The notes under the pieces: model-generated | The model's input: only the letters and a program-made list of their open reading frames with translations | What the model was told of the DNA's origin: nothing | Database searches by the model: none | Part shown: one piece after another, positions 1-8,636 of the stretch | How the letters are laid out: every line of letters begins with the position of its first letter | Numbering within the stretch: the first letter of the stretch is position 1 | Source: Phenylobacterium sp. Root1290 | GTDB lineage: Bacteria; Pseudomonadota; Alphaproteobacteria; Caulobacterales; Caulobacteraceae | NCBI RefSeq assembly: GCF_001425305.1 | Contig: NZ_LMEE01000003.1 | Location: forward strand, 372,001-436,000 | Length of the DNA: 64,000 nucleotides | Direction: 5' to 3' | Program-made: the position numbers and the translations under genes

Positions 1-771
1 ATGCTGGGAGATCCGCAGCCGCCGGCCGACGTCGGACCTCTCCAGGCCCTCGGCGACCAGGATGGCTGTGCGCGCCTGCCTGGGCGTCAGGCCGAACAGC
101 TCGATCAGCCAGTGGTCGACGTCGCCGTGGGGCATCGTCTCGCCGGCGTGAACGGCGACGCAGAGGGCGACGAACTCCCCCTGCCTGCGGACGCCGGCCT
201 TGCGCATCGCCGACTTGAGCGACTTGCGCGCGGTCTCATAGGCGACGCCGGCGGTCTGTGCGGCGAGCCGAAGGTCGCCGGTGCGAACCAGGCCGCCGGT
301 CACGCGCGCCTCGAGCCCGGTCAGGCCCAGGCGCTGGGTGAAGGCCGTACTGCGGGCGCCGAGCAGTCCGGCCGGCGCGCAGGCGACGACCACGTGGCTG
401 ACGGCGCCGGTCTCGATACGGCGGCGCACCGAGGCGGCGAGGGGCCAGCCGCGGGCCTGGTCGGCCGGCGCGGCGGCGACAGGGAAGACCCGGCCATCGG
501 CGTCGGCCGCCAGGCAGATCCGCGCCCCGCCCGCCGGCCGGGGCGTCAAGGCGCCTCCAGGTCCGGCGAGCTTCCAGGCCTCGAAGCGTTCGTCCACCAG
601 GTCGAGCGTCCCGTCGCGGCCGCAGGTCGCCGAGGCGAAGGTCTGGGGATCGATCACGATCGGTCCGCCGAGCGCCTTGGCGGGCGGGTCGCCCGGGCGG
701 CTCTCGACCGTGCTGAGCAGATCGGCCGGAAGATCGTGCTCGGCTGCCGGGCGTGCGGTGAGCGGGTTCAA
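1..771 (-). CDS. LuxR-type HTH transcriptional regulator, C-terminus cut by window edge
   Basis: The minus frame is open from position 909 down to the left edge, so the C-terminal end is missing. Near the edge it reads a LuxR-type helix-turn-helix, LFGLTPRQARTAILVAEG followed by GLERSDVGRRL. About 60 residues earlier there is a second similar segment (RLGLTGLEARVTGGLV, then a helix ending ETARKSLKSAMRKAGV), so the protein seems to carry two tandem HTH-like units. The N-terminal part resembles no sensor domain I know. No ATG lies in this frame; I chose a TTG at 771, preceded by a weak AAGG, and the true start could be a GTG or TTG further upstream. It is probably a DNA-binding regulator of unknown target. 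The plus-strand reading through this stretch is GC-rich shadow. Confidence 0.6.
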   Translation of the reverse strand, partial: MNPLTARPAAEHDLPADLLSTVESRPGDPPAKALGGPIVIDPQTFASATCGRDGTLDLVDERFEAWKLAGPGGALTPRPAGGARICLAADADGRVFPVAAAPADQARGWPLAASVRRRIETGAVSHVVVACAPAGLLGARSTAFTQRLGLTGLEARVTGGLVRTGDLRLAAQTAGVAYETARKSLKSAMRKAGVRRQGEFVALCVAVHAGETMPHGDVDHWLIELFGLTPRQARTAILVAEGLERSDVGRRLRISQH

Positions 772-955
772 GAATCCAGGCGCCTTCGATGTGTGGCGCC
801 CATGTCGCCAAGTCTTACCGCCCAACCGTCGCACAACACCGATCGCCGAGCCAAGCGGCGCGATCGCCCCCAAATGGGGAGGGGCGCCACGGAGGGTTGC
901 GCCTAGTCGTCATGGTGCGGCTTTCGATCGGCCGCGCTTCAGGGGGACGGCTGGC

Positions 956-1939
956 ATGGTTCAACTCAATCGGCGCAGGATTTCGCTCGGGCTGATCGCC
1001 TCGGGGCTGGCGCCTCCGGCCGCCGCGCGGGCGCAGGGCGTCAAGTCGCAGCAGGCCGCCGCGATGGCGGGGGTCAACAACGTCGCCATGGGCAGCTTCA
1101 CCATCGCGTTCCTCACCGACCGGACCGACACCGCCCGCGCCGGCGGCGGGTTGATGGGCGGCGGGTTCGGCGGACGATCCACGGCCCGCAGCGCCCTGGA
1201 GGGCGTCAGCGACGCCGATTTCCAGCGCGTCACGGACGCGGCCTACGAGGACTTCCTGGGCCAGCTGCGCAAAGCCGGCTACGCGCCTGGCGACCGAGCG
1301 GCGGTGGTGGAGGCGTTCGGACGCAGCAACGCCGCGCCGCTGGAGAACGGGCTGGAGCGCGACGTCATTCTGGCCAGAGACTCTCGGGCCAAGGCGAAGG
1401 TGTTCTCGCCAAGCGCGATCGGAGGCGTCTGGCTGCCGAGAGAGGTGCTCGGCCAGATCAGCGCGCCGGGCTTCGCCGGCAACCGCAGCGCCATCGGCAT
1501 CAGCATGGGCGGCGCCAGCTATGCGCGTTCGAGCGGGCAGGCGGTGGTCAACGCCTTCTACATCGTCGACTTCGCCAATGCCGAGACCTATGGCGGCTGG
1601 TTCCGGAACAGCTCGGCGGTCTCGGTCAAGGCGGGCCTGGCGATCGTCCCGGAAGTGTCGAAGGTGTTCGCCTATGCGCCCAGCGGCCGCATCGCGATGG
1701 CGACGCTGTCGGAGCCTGTGGCGGTGGGCGGCGATTTCGGCACCTTCGACGACAGCACCACCGGCGGCCACAAGGCCGCGGAGTTCGCGGCGAACGCCAT
1801 CGGCGTGCTTGGCGGGGTCGGGACCAACTCCACGCGCCGTTACACGATGCGGGCGGAGCCGGAACGCTGGTCCGCCGGGGCTGTCGAACTGTCCAGTTCG
1901 GCGAGCAAGGTCCTGATCCAGGGCATGGGCGGCCGCTGA
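956..1939 (+). CDS. exported protein of unknown function with Tat-like signal
   Basis: The 327-residue protein starts at ATG 956, with an AGGGGGA ribosome site 8 bases upstream. An in-frame upstream extension is rejected because it has no ribosome site and reads as low-complexity GC sequence. The N-terminus NRRRISLGLIASGLAPPAAARAQ looks like a twin-arginine signal peptide cleaved after ARA, so export to the periplasm is likely. The body is Gly/Ala/Ser rich, with a GGGLMGGGFGG stretch near residue 65 and no recognised catalytic motif. I do not recognise the family. It stands alone, facing away from the LuxR-type gene, and ends in a hairpin before the convergent J-domain gene. Confidence 0.7.
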   Translation: MVQLNRRRISLGLIASGLAPPAAARAQGVKSQQAAAMAGVNNVAMGSFTIAFLTDRTDTARAGGGLMGGGFGGRSTARSALEGVSDADFQRVTDAAYEDFLGQLRKAGYAPGDRAAVVEAFGRSNAAPLENGLERDVILARDSRAKAKVFSPSAIGGVWLPREVLGQISAPGFAGNRSAIGISMGGASYARSSGQAVVNAFYIVDFANAETYGGWFRNSSAVSVKAGLAIVPEVSKVFAYAPSGRIAMATLSEPVAVGGDFGTFDDSTTGGHKAAEFAANAIGVLGGVGTNSTRRYTMRAEPERWSAGAVELSSSASKVLIQGMGGR

Positions 1940-1944
1940 TCGCG

Positions 1945-1978
1945 GCGTCGGGCGGGAGGCGAACCTCCTGCCCGGCGC
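1945..1978 (+). terminator. intergenic hairpin between convergent genes
   Basis: The arms are GCGTCGGGCGGGAGG and CCTCCTGCCCGGCGC around a CGAA tetraloop: 15 pairs, two of which are G-U in plus-strand RNA. In minus-strand RNA those two become A-C mismatches, so the stem favours the plus transcript that ends at 1939. Only TT follows, so termination is probable rather than certain. Confidence 0.6.
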
Positions 1979-2629
1979 TTAGGCCATCTTGGCTTTCTTG
2001 AGCAGCTGATAGGCCTTGATGACGCGCTGGAGCTTGTTCTCGGCCGAGCGGTCGCCGCCGTTGGAGTCCGGGTGGGTGCGCTTGACCAGCTCGATATAGC
2101 GGGCGCGGATGGTCGGGCCGTCGGCGTCCTCGTCGAGGTCTAGGTCGGCCAGGGCGTTGCGCTCGAGCTTGCCGAGTCGGCGGGCCGGCTCGGCCTTGGC
2201 CTGCGGCCGCGAACTGGCGCCGAACAGGCTGAACGGGTCGGTGTAGCCCTCGCCCTTGCCGAAGTTGTGGGCCGCGGAGGCCGCTTCGCGGGAAAACTTG
2301 CTGGCCTTGAACTGCCAGGTCGGACGGTCGCCGGACGCGCTCTGGGCTTGGCGCTCACGGATCTCGCCTTCGCTCATGCCGGCGAAGAAGTTCCACTGCT
2401 TGTTATATTCGGCCGCGTGCGGCTGGCAGAACCAGTAGTGCTCGTTGAGCATCTCGCGGGATTTCGGCGCGCGCGCGGTCGCCACCGCCCGGCAGCCCGG
2501 ATGGTCGCAAGCCCGTTCACCGGGCTTCAGCGCAAAGACGTCGTCGTTGCGTTTCGCCTCCTCCTCCGAAGCGGGGGGGCGTACGCGGATATCGACGAAC
2601 TTAGGCTTGTATTGAAACGCGCCGGCCAT
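1979..2629 (-). CDS. J-domain protein with C-terminal J domain
   Basis: The 216-residue protein has the J domain at its C-terminus (about 155-216), with the HPD motif at 186-188 (VKRTHPDSN) and the following helix LQRVIKAYQLLKKA. Such domains stimulate the ATPase of DnaK-type Hsp70s. The N-terminal half carries Cys41, Cys46, Cys68 and His71 in contexts such as CDHPGCRAV and WFCQPH, which suggests a metal-binding knuckle. It lacks the Gly/Phe and zinc-finger regions of DnaJ, so it is a specialised co-chaperone. In many alphaproteobacteria a protein of this kind sits beside bolA, as here, where the two genes diverge with about 50 bp between them. The client is unknown. Confidence 0.8.
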   Translation of the reverse strand: MAGAFQYKPKFVDIRVRPPASEEEAKRNDDVFALKPGERACDHPGCRAVATARAPKSREMLNEHYWFCQPHAAEYNKQWNFFAGMSEGEIRERQAQSASGDRPTWQFKASKFSREAASAAHNFGKGEGYTDPFSLFGASSRPQAKAEPARRLGKLERNALADLDLDEDADGPTIRARYIELVKRTHPDSNGGDRSAENKLQRVIKAYQLLKKAKMA

Positions 2630-2681
2630 GGCCCAAGTATGAAGCTCCCAAAGTCCCTTTCAAGAATTGAACATCGAGCCA

Positions 2682-2957
2682 ATGGGCGCCATATTTGAGG
2701 CTATCCAACACAAACTCACCGCGACGTTTTCGCCCACCCGTCTGGAGATCGAAGACGACTCCGACCGGCACGCGGGCCATTCGGGCGCGAAGCCGGGCGG
2801 CGAGAGTCATTTCAACGTCCTGATCGAGTCCCCGGCCTTCGCCGGAGCGTCCAAGGTGGTGCGCCAGCGGCTGGTCTACAAGGCTTTGGCCGAGGAGCTG
2901 GCGGGTCCGGTTCATGCCTTGTCGCTAAAGGCGTTCGCGCCCGGCGAAAACAGCTAG
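2682..2957 (+). CDS. BolA family protein
   Basis: The protein is about 91 residues. It has the BolA pattern: an N-terminal helix (IFEAIQHKLTATF), SPTRLEIEDDSDRHAGHSG, then ESHFNVLIESPAFAGASKVVRQRLVYKALAEEL. The conserved GGESHFNV region and RQR are characteristic. BolA proteins partner with monothiol glutaredoxins in iron-sulfur cluster and iron handling, or act as regulators. I start at ATG 2682; an in-frame TTG at 2667 would add five residues, and neither has a strong ribosome site. It diverges from the J-domain gene. The monothiol glutaredoxin partner is not in this window: the glutaredoxin at 54.4 kb is dithiol CPYC. Confidence 0.85.
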   Translation: MGAIFEAIQHKLTATFSPTRLEIEDDSDRHAGHSGAKPGGESHFNVLIESPAFAGASKVVRQRLVYKALAEELAGPVHALSLKAFAPGENS

Positions 2958-3021
2958 AAAGCACGCAAGGACCGGAACGAGCGTTTGTACGTTCGTATCC
3001 GGGCCAGCATAATAACGAAGT

Positions 3022-3037
3022 ATGTGAGCGCTCACAT
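3022..3037. promoter_or_regulatory. perfect 16-bp palindrome, LacI-type operator candidate
   Basis: ATGTGAGCGCTCACAT is its own reverse complement. Its core TGTGAGCGCTCACA is identical to the core of the symmetric lac operator and has the central CG typical of LacI/GalR-family sites. It ends 14 bases before the start codon of the hydroxylase operon, where a bound protein would block transcription. No LacI-family gene lies in the window. Confidence 0.6.
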
Positions 3038-3051
3038 CAGGGGAGGTGGCG

Positions 3052-3558
3052 ATGCGGACAACGATCACGGTCAATGGGACGGCGCAGACGCTGGACGTCG
3101 ATCCGCGGACCACGCTGCTTGACGCCCTGCGCGAGCATCTGGGTTTGACCGGCTCGAAGAAGGGCTGCGACCACGGCCAGTGCGGCGCCTGCACCGTGCT
3201 GGTGAACGGCGTGCGAATCAACTCCTGCCTTTCGATCCTGGCGATGCACGACGGCGACCAGGTGACGACGATCGAGGGGCTGGGTCAGCCGGGCGCGCTG
3301 CATCCGGTGCAGCAGGCCTTCCTGGAGCGCGACGCCCTGCAGTGCGGCTACTGCACGCCGGGGCAGATCTGTTCGACAGTCGGGATGCTGCAGGAAGCGG
3401 CGGACGGCTGGGCGAGCCGGGAGACCGCCGACCTGACGGCCGGGATCTCGCTGACTGACGCCGAGATCCGCGAGCGCATGAGCGGGAACATCTGCCGCTG
3501 CTCGGCCTATCCGCAGATCCTGGCGGCGATCCGCGACCTGGCCGGAGAACCGGCATGA
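3052..3558 (+). CDS. molybdenum hydroxylase, [2Fe-2S] small subunit (PaoA-like)
   Basis: The 168-residue electron-transfer subunit belongs to the xanthine dehydrogenase / aldehyde oxidoreductase family. The N-terminal plant-type ferredoxin fold has [16 protein letters not shown]; the C-terminal all-helical domain has [11 protein letters not shown] and ICRCSAY. These give the eight cysteines for two [2Fe-2S] clusters. ATG 3052 was chosen because AGGGGAGG lies 5 bases upstream; a GTG at 3046 is inside that ribosome site. There is no Tat signal, unlike E. coli PaoA, so the complex is probably cytoplasmic. It is the first of three translationally coupled genes, and its stop overlaps the next ATG. 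Confidence 0.93.
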   Translation: MRTTITVNGTAQTLDVDPRTTLLDALREHLGLTGSKKGCDHGQCGACTVLVNGVRINSCLSILAMHDGDQVTTIEGLGQPGALHPVQQAFLERDALQCGYCTPGQICSTVGMLQEAADGWASRETADLTAGISLTDAEIRERMSGNICRCSAYPQILAAIRDLAGEPA

Positions 3559-4502
3559 GGCCCTTCACCTACGAGCGGGCGACCGACGCCCAGGCGGCGG
3601 TGAAGGCCGTGGCCGAGAATCCCGGCGCGCGGTTCCTGGCCGGCGGCACCAACCTGCTGGACCTGATGAAGCTGGAGATCGAGGCGCCGACCCATCTGGT
3701 CGACGTCGGGCGGCTGCCGTTCGCCGGCATCGAGGAGACCGACGAGGGCGGTTTGCGGATCGGCGGGGCGATGACCAACGCCAGGCTGGCGGCGCACCCG
3801 AAGGTGCGCGAGCGCTATCCGGTGCTGACGCGCGCGATCCTGGCGGGCGCCTCAGGGCAGTTGCGCAACAAGGCGACCACGGCGGGCAATCTGCTGCAGC
3901 GGACCCGCTGCGACTACTTCTACGACACCACCAAGCCCTGCAATAAGCGCCAGCCCGGCTCGGGCTGCAGCGCGCTGGGCGGACCGACCGGCTATGGGGC
4001 GATCTTCGGGGCCAGCGAGGCCTGCATCGCCACCCATACCTCGGACATGGCGGTGGCGATGACGGCGCTGGACGCCAGCGTCGAGACCATGACCCCCGAC
4101 GGCGGCGTGCGGACCATCAAGGTCGAGGCCCTGCACCTGTTGCCGGAGGCGACGCCGCAGGTGGAGACCCAACTGGCCGCGGGCGAACTGATCACCGCGG
4201 TGGTGCTGCCGCCGCCGCCCCTGGGCGGGCAGGCCTACGCCAAGGTGCGCGACCGGGCTTCGTACGCGCACGGCCTGGCCATGGTGGCCGTGGCCGGCGG
4301 ACGCGTGGCGTTCGGTGCGGTGGCGCACAAGCCCTGGCGCGCGGCGCAGGCCGAGGCGGCCCTGGCCGCCGGCGCAAGCCCGGCCGAGGCCGCAGCCGCA
4401 GAAATGGCGGGCGCCGACGCCGACGACCGCCGGACCCACAAGATCGCCCTGGTCCGCCGCCTGGCGGCCGCGACCATCGAAGACGCCGGGAGCGCCCGAT
4501 GA
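3555..4502 (+). CDS. molybdenum hydroxylase, FAD-binding medium subunit (PaoB-like)
   Basis: The 315-residue FAD subunit is of the CO dehydrogenase / xanthine dehydrogenase flavoprotein type. The FAD site is visible in [12 protein letters not shown] (27-38) and in [15 protein letters not shown]. Cys119, Cys129, Cys138 and Cys157 lie in [20 protein letters not shown] and SEACIATH. That spacing matches the extra [4Fe-4S] cluster known in PaoB of the periplasmic aldehyde oxidoreductase PaoABC and 4-hydroxybenzoyl-CoA reductase relatives. The ATG lies inside the ATGA overlap with the previous stop, showing an operon. The substrate cannot be read from this subunit. Confidence 0.93.
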   Translation: MRPFTYERATDAQAAVKAVAENPGARFLAGGTNLLDLMKLEIEAPTHLVDVGRLPFAGIEETDEGGLRIGGAMTNARLAAHPKVRERYPVLTRAILAGASGQLRNKATTAGNLLQRTRCDYFYDTTKPCNKRQPGSGCSALGGPTGYGAIFGASEACIATHTSDMAVAMTALDASVETMTPDGGVRTIKVEALHLLPEATPQVETQLAAGELITAVVLPPPPLGGQAYAKVRDRASYAHGLAMVAVAGGRVAFGAVAHKPWRAAQAEAALAAGASPAEAAAAEMAGADADDRRTHKIALVRRLAAATIEDAGSAR

Positions 4503-6763
4503 CCTCTGTTGCCGACTGGGCCGAGCCCAATCCCGTCACCGAGAACCGCAGCGGCGTGATCGGCAAGGGCGTCGACCGCTACGAGGGGGCGCTGAAGGTC
4601 AGCGGAACCGCGCCCTACGCCTATGACACCGTGGCGCCGTCGCCGCCGGCGATCGGCGTGCTGGTGACCGCCTCGATCCCGCGCGGGCGGGTGACGTCGG
4701 TGGATGTCGCCGCCGCCGAGGCCGCGCCCGGCGTGCAACTGGTCTGGAGCCACCTCAATGCGCCCAAGCAGGCGCCGCGGGGCGCGCGGGCCAATCCGCG
4801 CAGCCAGAGGGCCTCGAACCCGGCCCTGGCCAGCGACCGGGTCGAGTATTTCGGACAGACCATCGCCTTCGTGGTCGCCGACACCTTCGAGAACGCACGG
4901 GCGGCCGCCGACCTGGTGAAGGTCGAGTATGCGCCCGAGCCTGCGGTGGTCGACTTCCTGGCCAGCTTCGACCAGGCGACGCTGCCGCCGGACGAGGAGG
5001 ACGTGCATATCGGCGACTTCCCGGGCGCCTATGGCGCCGCGCCGGTGACCATCGACGAGACCTATTTCAGTCCGCTGCAGAACCACGTGCAGATGGAGCC
5101 CTGCGCCACCGTCGCGTGGTGGGAGGGCGACAAGGTCACGGTGCACACCTCGATCCAGATGGTGAAGGGCGGGCAGCACGCCCTGGCCGAGACGCTGGCG
5201 ATCCCCTCGACCGACGTCCACCTGCTGACCCGTTACATCGGCGGCGGGTTCGGCGGGAAGGGTCAGCCCTATGACGACCTGATCCTGTCGGCGCTGGCCG
5301 CGCGGGCGCTGGGGCGGCCGGTCAAGGTCGCCTACACCCGCCAGCAGATGTTCCACGGCACCATCCACCGTCCGGCGGTGAGCATGCGCGTGCGGCTGGG
5401 CGCCGAGCCGAACGGCCGGCTGACGGCGTTCGCGGTCGAGGCGGTCACGCACTGCGCACGGGCGGCGACCTTCACCGAGCACGCGGCCAACTTCTCGCGC
5501 AATCTCTATGCGGCGCCCAACCGGCTGACCGGGCACCGCCTGGTGCGGATGGACCTGCCGCACGCAGGTCCCATGCGCGCCCCCGGCGAGGCGCCGGGCA
5601 TGCTGAGCCTGGAATGCGCGATGGACGAGCTGGCCGAGAAGCTGGGCCTGGACCCCATCGAGCTGCGCATCCGCAACGAGCCCGACATCGATCCGGAGAC
5701 CGGCAAGCCGTTCTCGATCCGCCAACTGGTGCGCTGCATGACCGAGGGCGCGCAACGGTTCGGCTGGGAGCGGCGCAATCCGGTCCCGGGCCAGGTCCGC
5801 GACGGGCGCTGGATGGTCGGCATGGGCATGGCCGCGGCGATCCGCGGCAACTTCCTGCTGCCGGCCAAGGCGGGGGTGCGGATCGACGCCGACGGGACCA
5901 TCACCCTGCGCCAGGGCATGACCGACATCGGCACCGGCACCTATACGATCCTGGCCCAGATCACGGCCGAGACGATGGGCGTGCCGCTAAGCCAGGTGAA
6001 GGTGGAGATCGGCGATTCCGACTTCCCGCCGGCGCCGGGCTCGGGCGGGCAGTTCGGGGCGGCGACGGCCGGATCGGCCGCGTTCGAGGCCGGGATGAAC
6101 CTGCGTCGGGCGCTGACCGAGCTGGCGGTGGGCGATCCGAACTCGCCGCTCTATGGCGGGCCGGCCGAGTACGTGACCTTCGAGAACGGCGTCATCGCCA
6201 TCGAGAACCGCAGCGAGACGCTGGCCGCGCTGGTGGCCCGCGCCGCGCCCGACGGCGTCTATGTCGAGGGTTCGATCGCCCCGGCGGCCGACGCGCGCGA
6301 CTATTCCCAGCACACCTACGGCGCCCACTTCGCCGAGGTGGGGGTGAACATGGTGACCGGCGAGGTCCGTATGCGGAAGATGTTCGGCGTATTCGCGGCC
6401 GGGCGGATCCTCAACGCCAAGACCGCCAAGAGCCAGATCACCGGCGGGATGATCTGGGGCGTCGGCACGGCGCTGACCGAGTCCAACGCCGTCGATCCGC
6501 GCTTCGGCTCGTTCGTCGCCCAGGACATGGCCGAGTACCTGGCCCCGGTGCACGCCGACATCGTCGACCTGGACGCGATGTTCCTGGATGAGGCCGACGA
6601 CAAGGCCAACCCGATGGGCATCAAGGGCGTCGGCGAGCTGGGCATCGCCGGAGCCGGGGCTGCGATCGCCAACGCCATCTACAACGCCACCGGCGTGCGG
6701 CTGCGCGACTATCCGATGACCCCGGACAAGGTGCTGGCCGGGCTGATGGCGAAGGGGCTGTAG
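4499..6763 (+). CDS. molybdenum hydroxylase, molybdopterin-binding large subunit (PaoC-like)
   Basis: The 754-residue catalytic subunit binds the Mo-cytosine dinucleotide cofactor. Recognisable parts are the N-terminal a/b hammerhead ([19 protein letters not shown]), the cofactor-binding [14 protein letters not shown] near residue 250, the arginine-loop region [15 protein letters not shown], and the C-terminal [12 protein letters not shown] with the catalytic glutamate at about 713. The family oxidises aldehydes or N-heterocycles by hydroxylation. Cofactor-insertion partners (XdhC or PaoD type) are not next to it. The ATGA overlap with the FAD subunit gene shows coupling. Two palindromic repeats follow the stop codon. 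Confidence 0.93.
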   Translation: MTSVADWAEPNPVTENRSGVIGKGVDRYEGALKVSGTAPYAYDTVAPSPPAIGVLVTASIPRGRVTSVDVAAAEAAPGVQLVWSHLNAPKQAPRGARANPRSQRASNPALASDRVEYFGQTIAFVVADTFENARAAADLVKVEYAPEPAVVDFLASFDQATLPPDEEDVHIGDFPGAYGAAPVTIDETYFSPLQNHVQMEPCATVAWWEGDKVTVHTSIQMVKGGQHALAETLAIPSTDVHLLTRYIGGGFGGKGQPYDDLILSALAARALGRPVKVAYTRQQMFHGTIHRPAVSMRVRLGAEPNGRLTAFAVEAVTHCARAATFTEHAANFSRNLYAAPNRLTGHRLVRMDLPHAGPMRAPGEAPGMLSLECAMDELAEKLGLDPIELRIRNEPDIDPETGKPFSIRQLVRCMTEGAQRFGWERRNPVPGQVRDGRWMVGMGMAAAIRGNFLLPAKAGVRIDADGTITLRQGMTDIGTGTYTILAQITAETMGVPLSQVKVEIGDSDFPPAPGSGGQFGAATAGSAAFEAGMNLRRALTELAVGDPNSPLYGGPAEYVTFENGVIAIENRSETLAALVARAAPDGVYVEGSIAPAADARDYSQHTYGAHFAEVGVNMVTGEVRMRKMFGVFAAGRILNAKTAKSQITGGMIWGVGTALTESNAVDPRFGSFVAQDMAEYLAPVHADIVDLDAMFLDEADDKANPMGIKGVGELGIAGAGAAIANAIYNATGVRLRDYPMTPDKVLAGLMAKGL

Positions 6764-6773
6764 AGGACTGAAA

Positions 6774-6811
6774 GTGTCATCCCGGAAGTCGCGGAGCGGC
6801 TGTCCGGGATC
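6774..6811. repeat. REP-like palindrome, GTCATCCCGG family
   Basis: GTGTCATCCCGG at 6774 is followed 18 bases later by CCGGGATCCC. The ATCCCGG / CCGGGAT arms define a family with other copies at 6868, 28231, 44754 and 57542. This copy follows the hydroxylase operon and has diverged outside the arms. Confidence 0.6.
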
Positions 6812-6867
6812 CCTTCGCGCGGGTAGCAGCCGAGTTTGGCGGGGCCGCGCTACAGCTTGCGAAATCT

Positions 6868-6910
6868 GGTGTTCATGGGTCCCGGTCTTGCTGCGCTAAC
6901 CGGGATGACA
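6868..6910. repeat. REP-like palindrome, GTCATCCCGG family
   Basis: TCCCGGT and ACCGGGA form the arms around a CTTGCTGCGCTA centre, with a GATGACA tail. The left flank GGTGTTCATG is shared almost exactly with the copy at 28231, so the repeated unit extends beyond the hairpin. It lies between the hydroxylase operon and the convergent response regulator gene and may stabilise or end either message. Confidence 0.65.
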
Positions 6911-6920
6911 GCTGTTGGTT

Positions 6921-7298
6921 CTAACCGACCCGCGGCAGCAGTTCGCCGAGGATGCGGGCGAGGTCGCCTTCGCGGAAGGGCTTTTGCAGGACCGGCGAGC
7001 CCTTGTCGGCGTCGCGCAGGCCAGCGTCGCCATAGCCGGTGGCGAAGGCGAAGGGGGCGCCGCGCTCACGGAGCAGATCGGCGAGCGGGAAGATCGGCTG
7101 GCCGCCGAGATTGACGTCGAGCACCGCGCAGTCGAGCTCGACGCTGTTGGCGAGCTCGATGGCCTCGTCCAGGCGCGAAGCGGGGCCGACGACCTTGCAG
7201 CCGAGGTCCTCGAGCATGTCCTCGATGAGCATCGAGACCATCATCTCGTCTTCCACCACCAGCACCCGCAGGCCGGCCAGCGCGTTCAGTCCGGTCAT
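6921..7298 (-). CDS. single-domain response regulator
   Basis: The 125-residue receiver domain has no output domain. The acidic pocket is VVEDE (15-17), the phosphoacceptor is Asp61 in VLDVNLGG, the switch threonine is Thr87 in FATGYG, and the lysine is Lys106 in LQKPF. A longer in-frame reading upstream lies within the kinase gene and is rejected: ATG 7298 overlaps the kinase stop as ATGA. It is almost certainly the partner of that HWE kinase. Receivers of this GYG / QKPF type usually pair with HWE kinases in alphaproteobacteria, where they relay phosphate or bind other proteins. Confidence 0.9.
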   Translation of the reverse strand: MTGLNALAGLRVLVVEDEMMVSMLIEDMLEDLGCKVVGPASRLDEAIELANSVELDCAVLDVNLGGQPIFPLADLLRERGAPFAFATGYGDAGLRDADKGSPVLQKPFREGDLARILGELLPRVG

Positions 7299-8545
7299 TC
7301 CGTGGGCTCCAAGACCTGTAGGGGGAGTTCCATGCGACAGGACAATCCCGTCGGATGATAGTCCAGTCGAACGCGGCCAGCGAGTTCTCCCGCCAGGCCG
7401 CGTTCCAGCAGCCGGCTGCCGAAGCCGCGGCGGTCGGGTTTGACCACCTCGGGGCCGCCGGACTCGGTCCATTCGATCACCAGGCGCCGGTCGGGCTGCT
7501 GGTCCTGCAGGCCCAGCCGCAGCGCGACGTGGCCGTTGGGCGTGGAGAGTGCGCCGTATTTGAGTGCGTTGGTCGCCAACTCGTGGATCGCCATGCCCAG
7601 CGCCACCGCCGCCTTGGGGCGCAGGCGCACGTCCTGATCGCCGTGCACCGTGAAACGGGCCCCGCCGCCCTCGCGCCCGCCGCCGTGCGGTCGCAGCTCG
7701 GCCGCCAGGATGTCGAGCAGGCTGGCGCCTTCCCAGTTCTGGGCGGTGAGCAGGTTATGGGTCTGTGACAGGGCCATCAGCCGGGCTTCGAACGCCTTGT
7801 GGTAGGTCTCGATATCCTTGGCGTTCAGCAGGCTCTGGCGGGCGATGGATTGTACTGAGGCCAGGGTGTTTTTGACCCTATGATTAAGCTCGTTCAGCAG
7901 CAGGCGCTGGCGCTCCTCGGCCAGGCTGCGTTCCCTGACCTCGGCGCGGGCCGACTGGTGCAGGCGCACATTGTCGATGGCGACTGCGGCCTGGGCGCCG
8001 ATGCCGGCCATCAGATGCTCCAGCCGCTCGGAGAAGCGCCCGGCCTCGGGGTGGCCGAACAGCAGGGCGCCCAGCACCTCGCCGGACCGGGAGATCACCG
8101 GCACCCCCAGATAGCTGCGCACCGGCAGGTGGCCGCGGGGCATGCCGTGGAAGGGGGCGCTGCGCCCATAGCGGGGGTCGGCGGTGATGTCGTCCGAACG
8201 CAGGATGCCTTCGCCGTTGAAGGTCGGGGCGAAGATCGCCGTCTTGCGCACCATCGGGAAGTGGTCGAAGGCCGACCGCGGCGCGCCTGACAGGCTGTAG
8301 AGGGTCAGCGTGTCGCCGTTGTCGTCGAAGGCCGTGTAGAAGAACGCGCCGAACGCGGCGCCCGTCAGTTCGACCCCGCCGTCGACGACGGTCTGCACCA
8401 CCTGCTCCAGATCGCCGCCGGCGCCGATGGAGGCGGCGATGCGATTGAGGGCGTCCGCGCGGACGGTTTCTTCGGCCAGCGCGGCGCGGGCGGCCGCAAG
8501 GCTCGCCTCAAGCGCCGCTATCTCGGCGGTAGTGGTGTTCGTCAT
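7295..8545 (-). CDS. GAF-domain HWE-family sensor histidine kinase
   Basis: The 416-residue soluble kinase has an N-terminal coiled coil (about 8-45), a GAF domain (about 45-195), the phosphoacceptor His222 in LLLNELNHRVKNTLASVQS, and an HWE-type ATPase domain with HELATNALKYGALS (321-334) and the WTE signature at 359-361. HWE kinases often sense light or general stress in this group, but no chromophore cysteine is evident here, so the signal is unknown. There is no membrane segment, so it acts in the cytoplasm. I start at ATG 8545; an upstream TTG at 8590 would add 15 residues. It is coupled by ATGA to the downstream receiver gene. Confidence 0.9.
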   Translation of the reverse strand: MTNTTTAEIAALEASLAAARAALAEETVRADALNRIAASIGAGGDLEQVVQTVVDGGVELTGAAFGAFFYTAFDDNGDTLTLYSLSGAPRSAFDHFPMVRKTAIFAPTFNGEGILRSDDITADPRYGRSAPFHGMPRGHLPVRSYLGVPVISRSGEVLGALLFGHPEAGRFSERLEHLMAGIGAQAAVAIDNVRLHQSARAEVRERSLAEERQRLLLNELNHRVKNTLASVQSIARQSLLNAKDIETYHKAFEARLMALSQTHNLLTAQNWEGASLLDILAAELRPHGGGREGGGARFTVHGDQDVRLRPKAAVALGMAIHELATNALKYGALSTPNGHVALRLGLQDQQPDRRLVIEWTESGGPEVVKPDRRGFGSRLLERGLAGELAGRVRLDYHPTGLSCRMELPLQVLEPTE

Positions 8546-8636
8546 GCTCACGACTGCACGGCGCCCCAACGGTGCGGAGGTCTGACGCAAACCAAGGTTG
8601 TTTTACCAGCTTGGTCAAGAGGCTACGCCCATGGGG

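Noticed and set aside
2971-2996. GAACG / CGTTC inverted repeat upstream of the hydroxylase operon
   Set aside because: Only 5-bp arms with a 10-base spacer; not above chance, and the perfect palindrome at 3022 explains control better.
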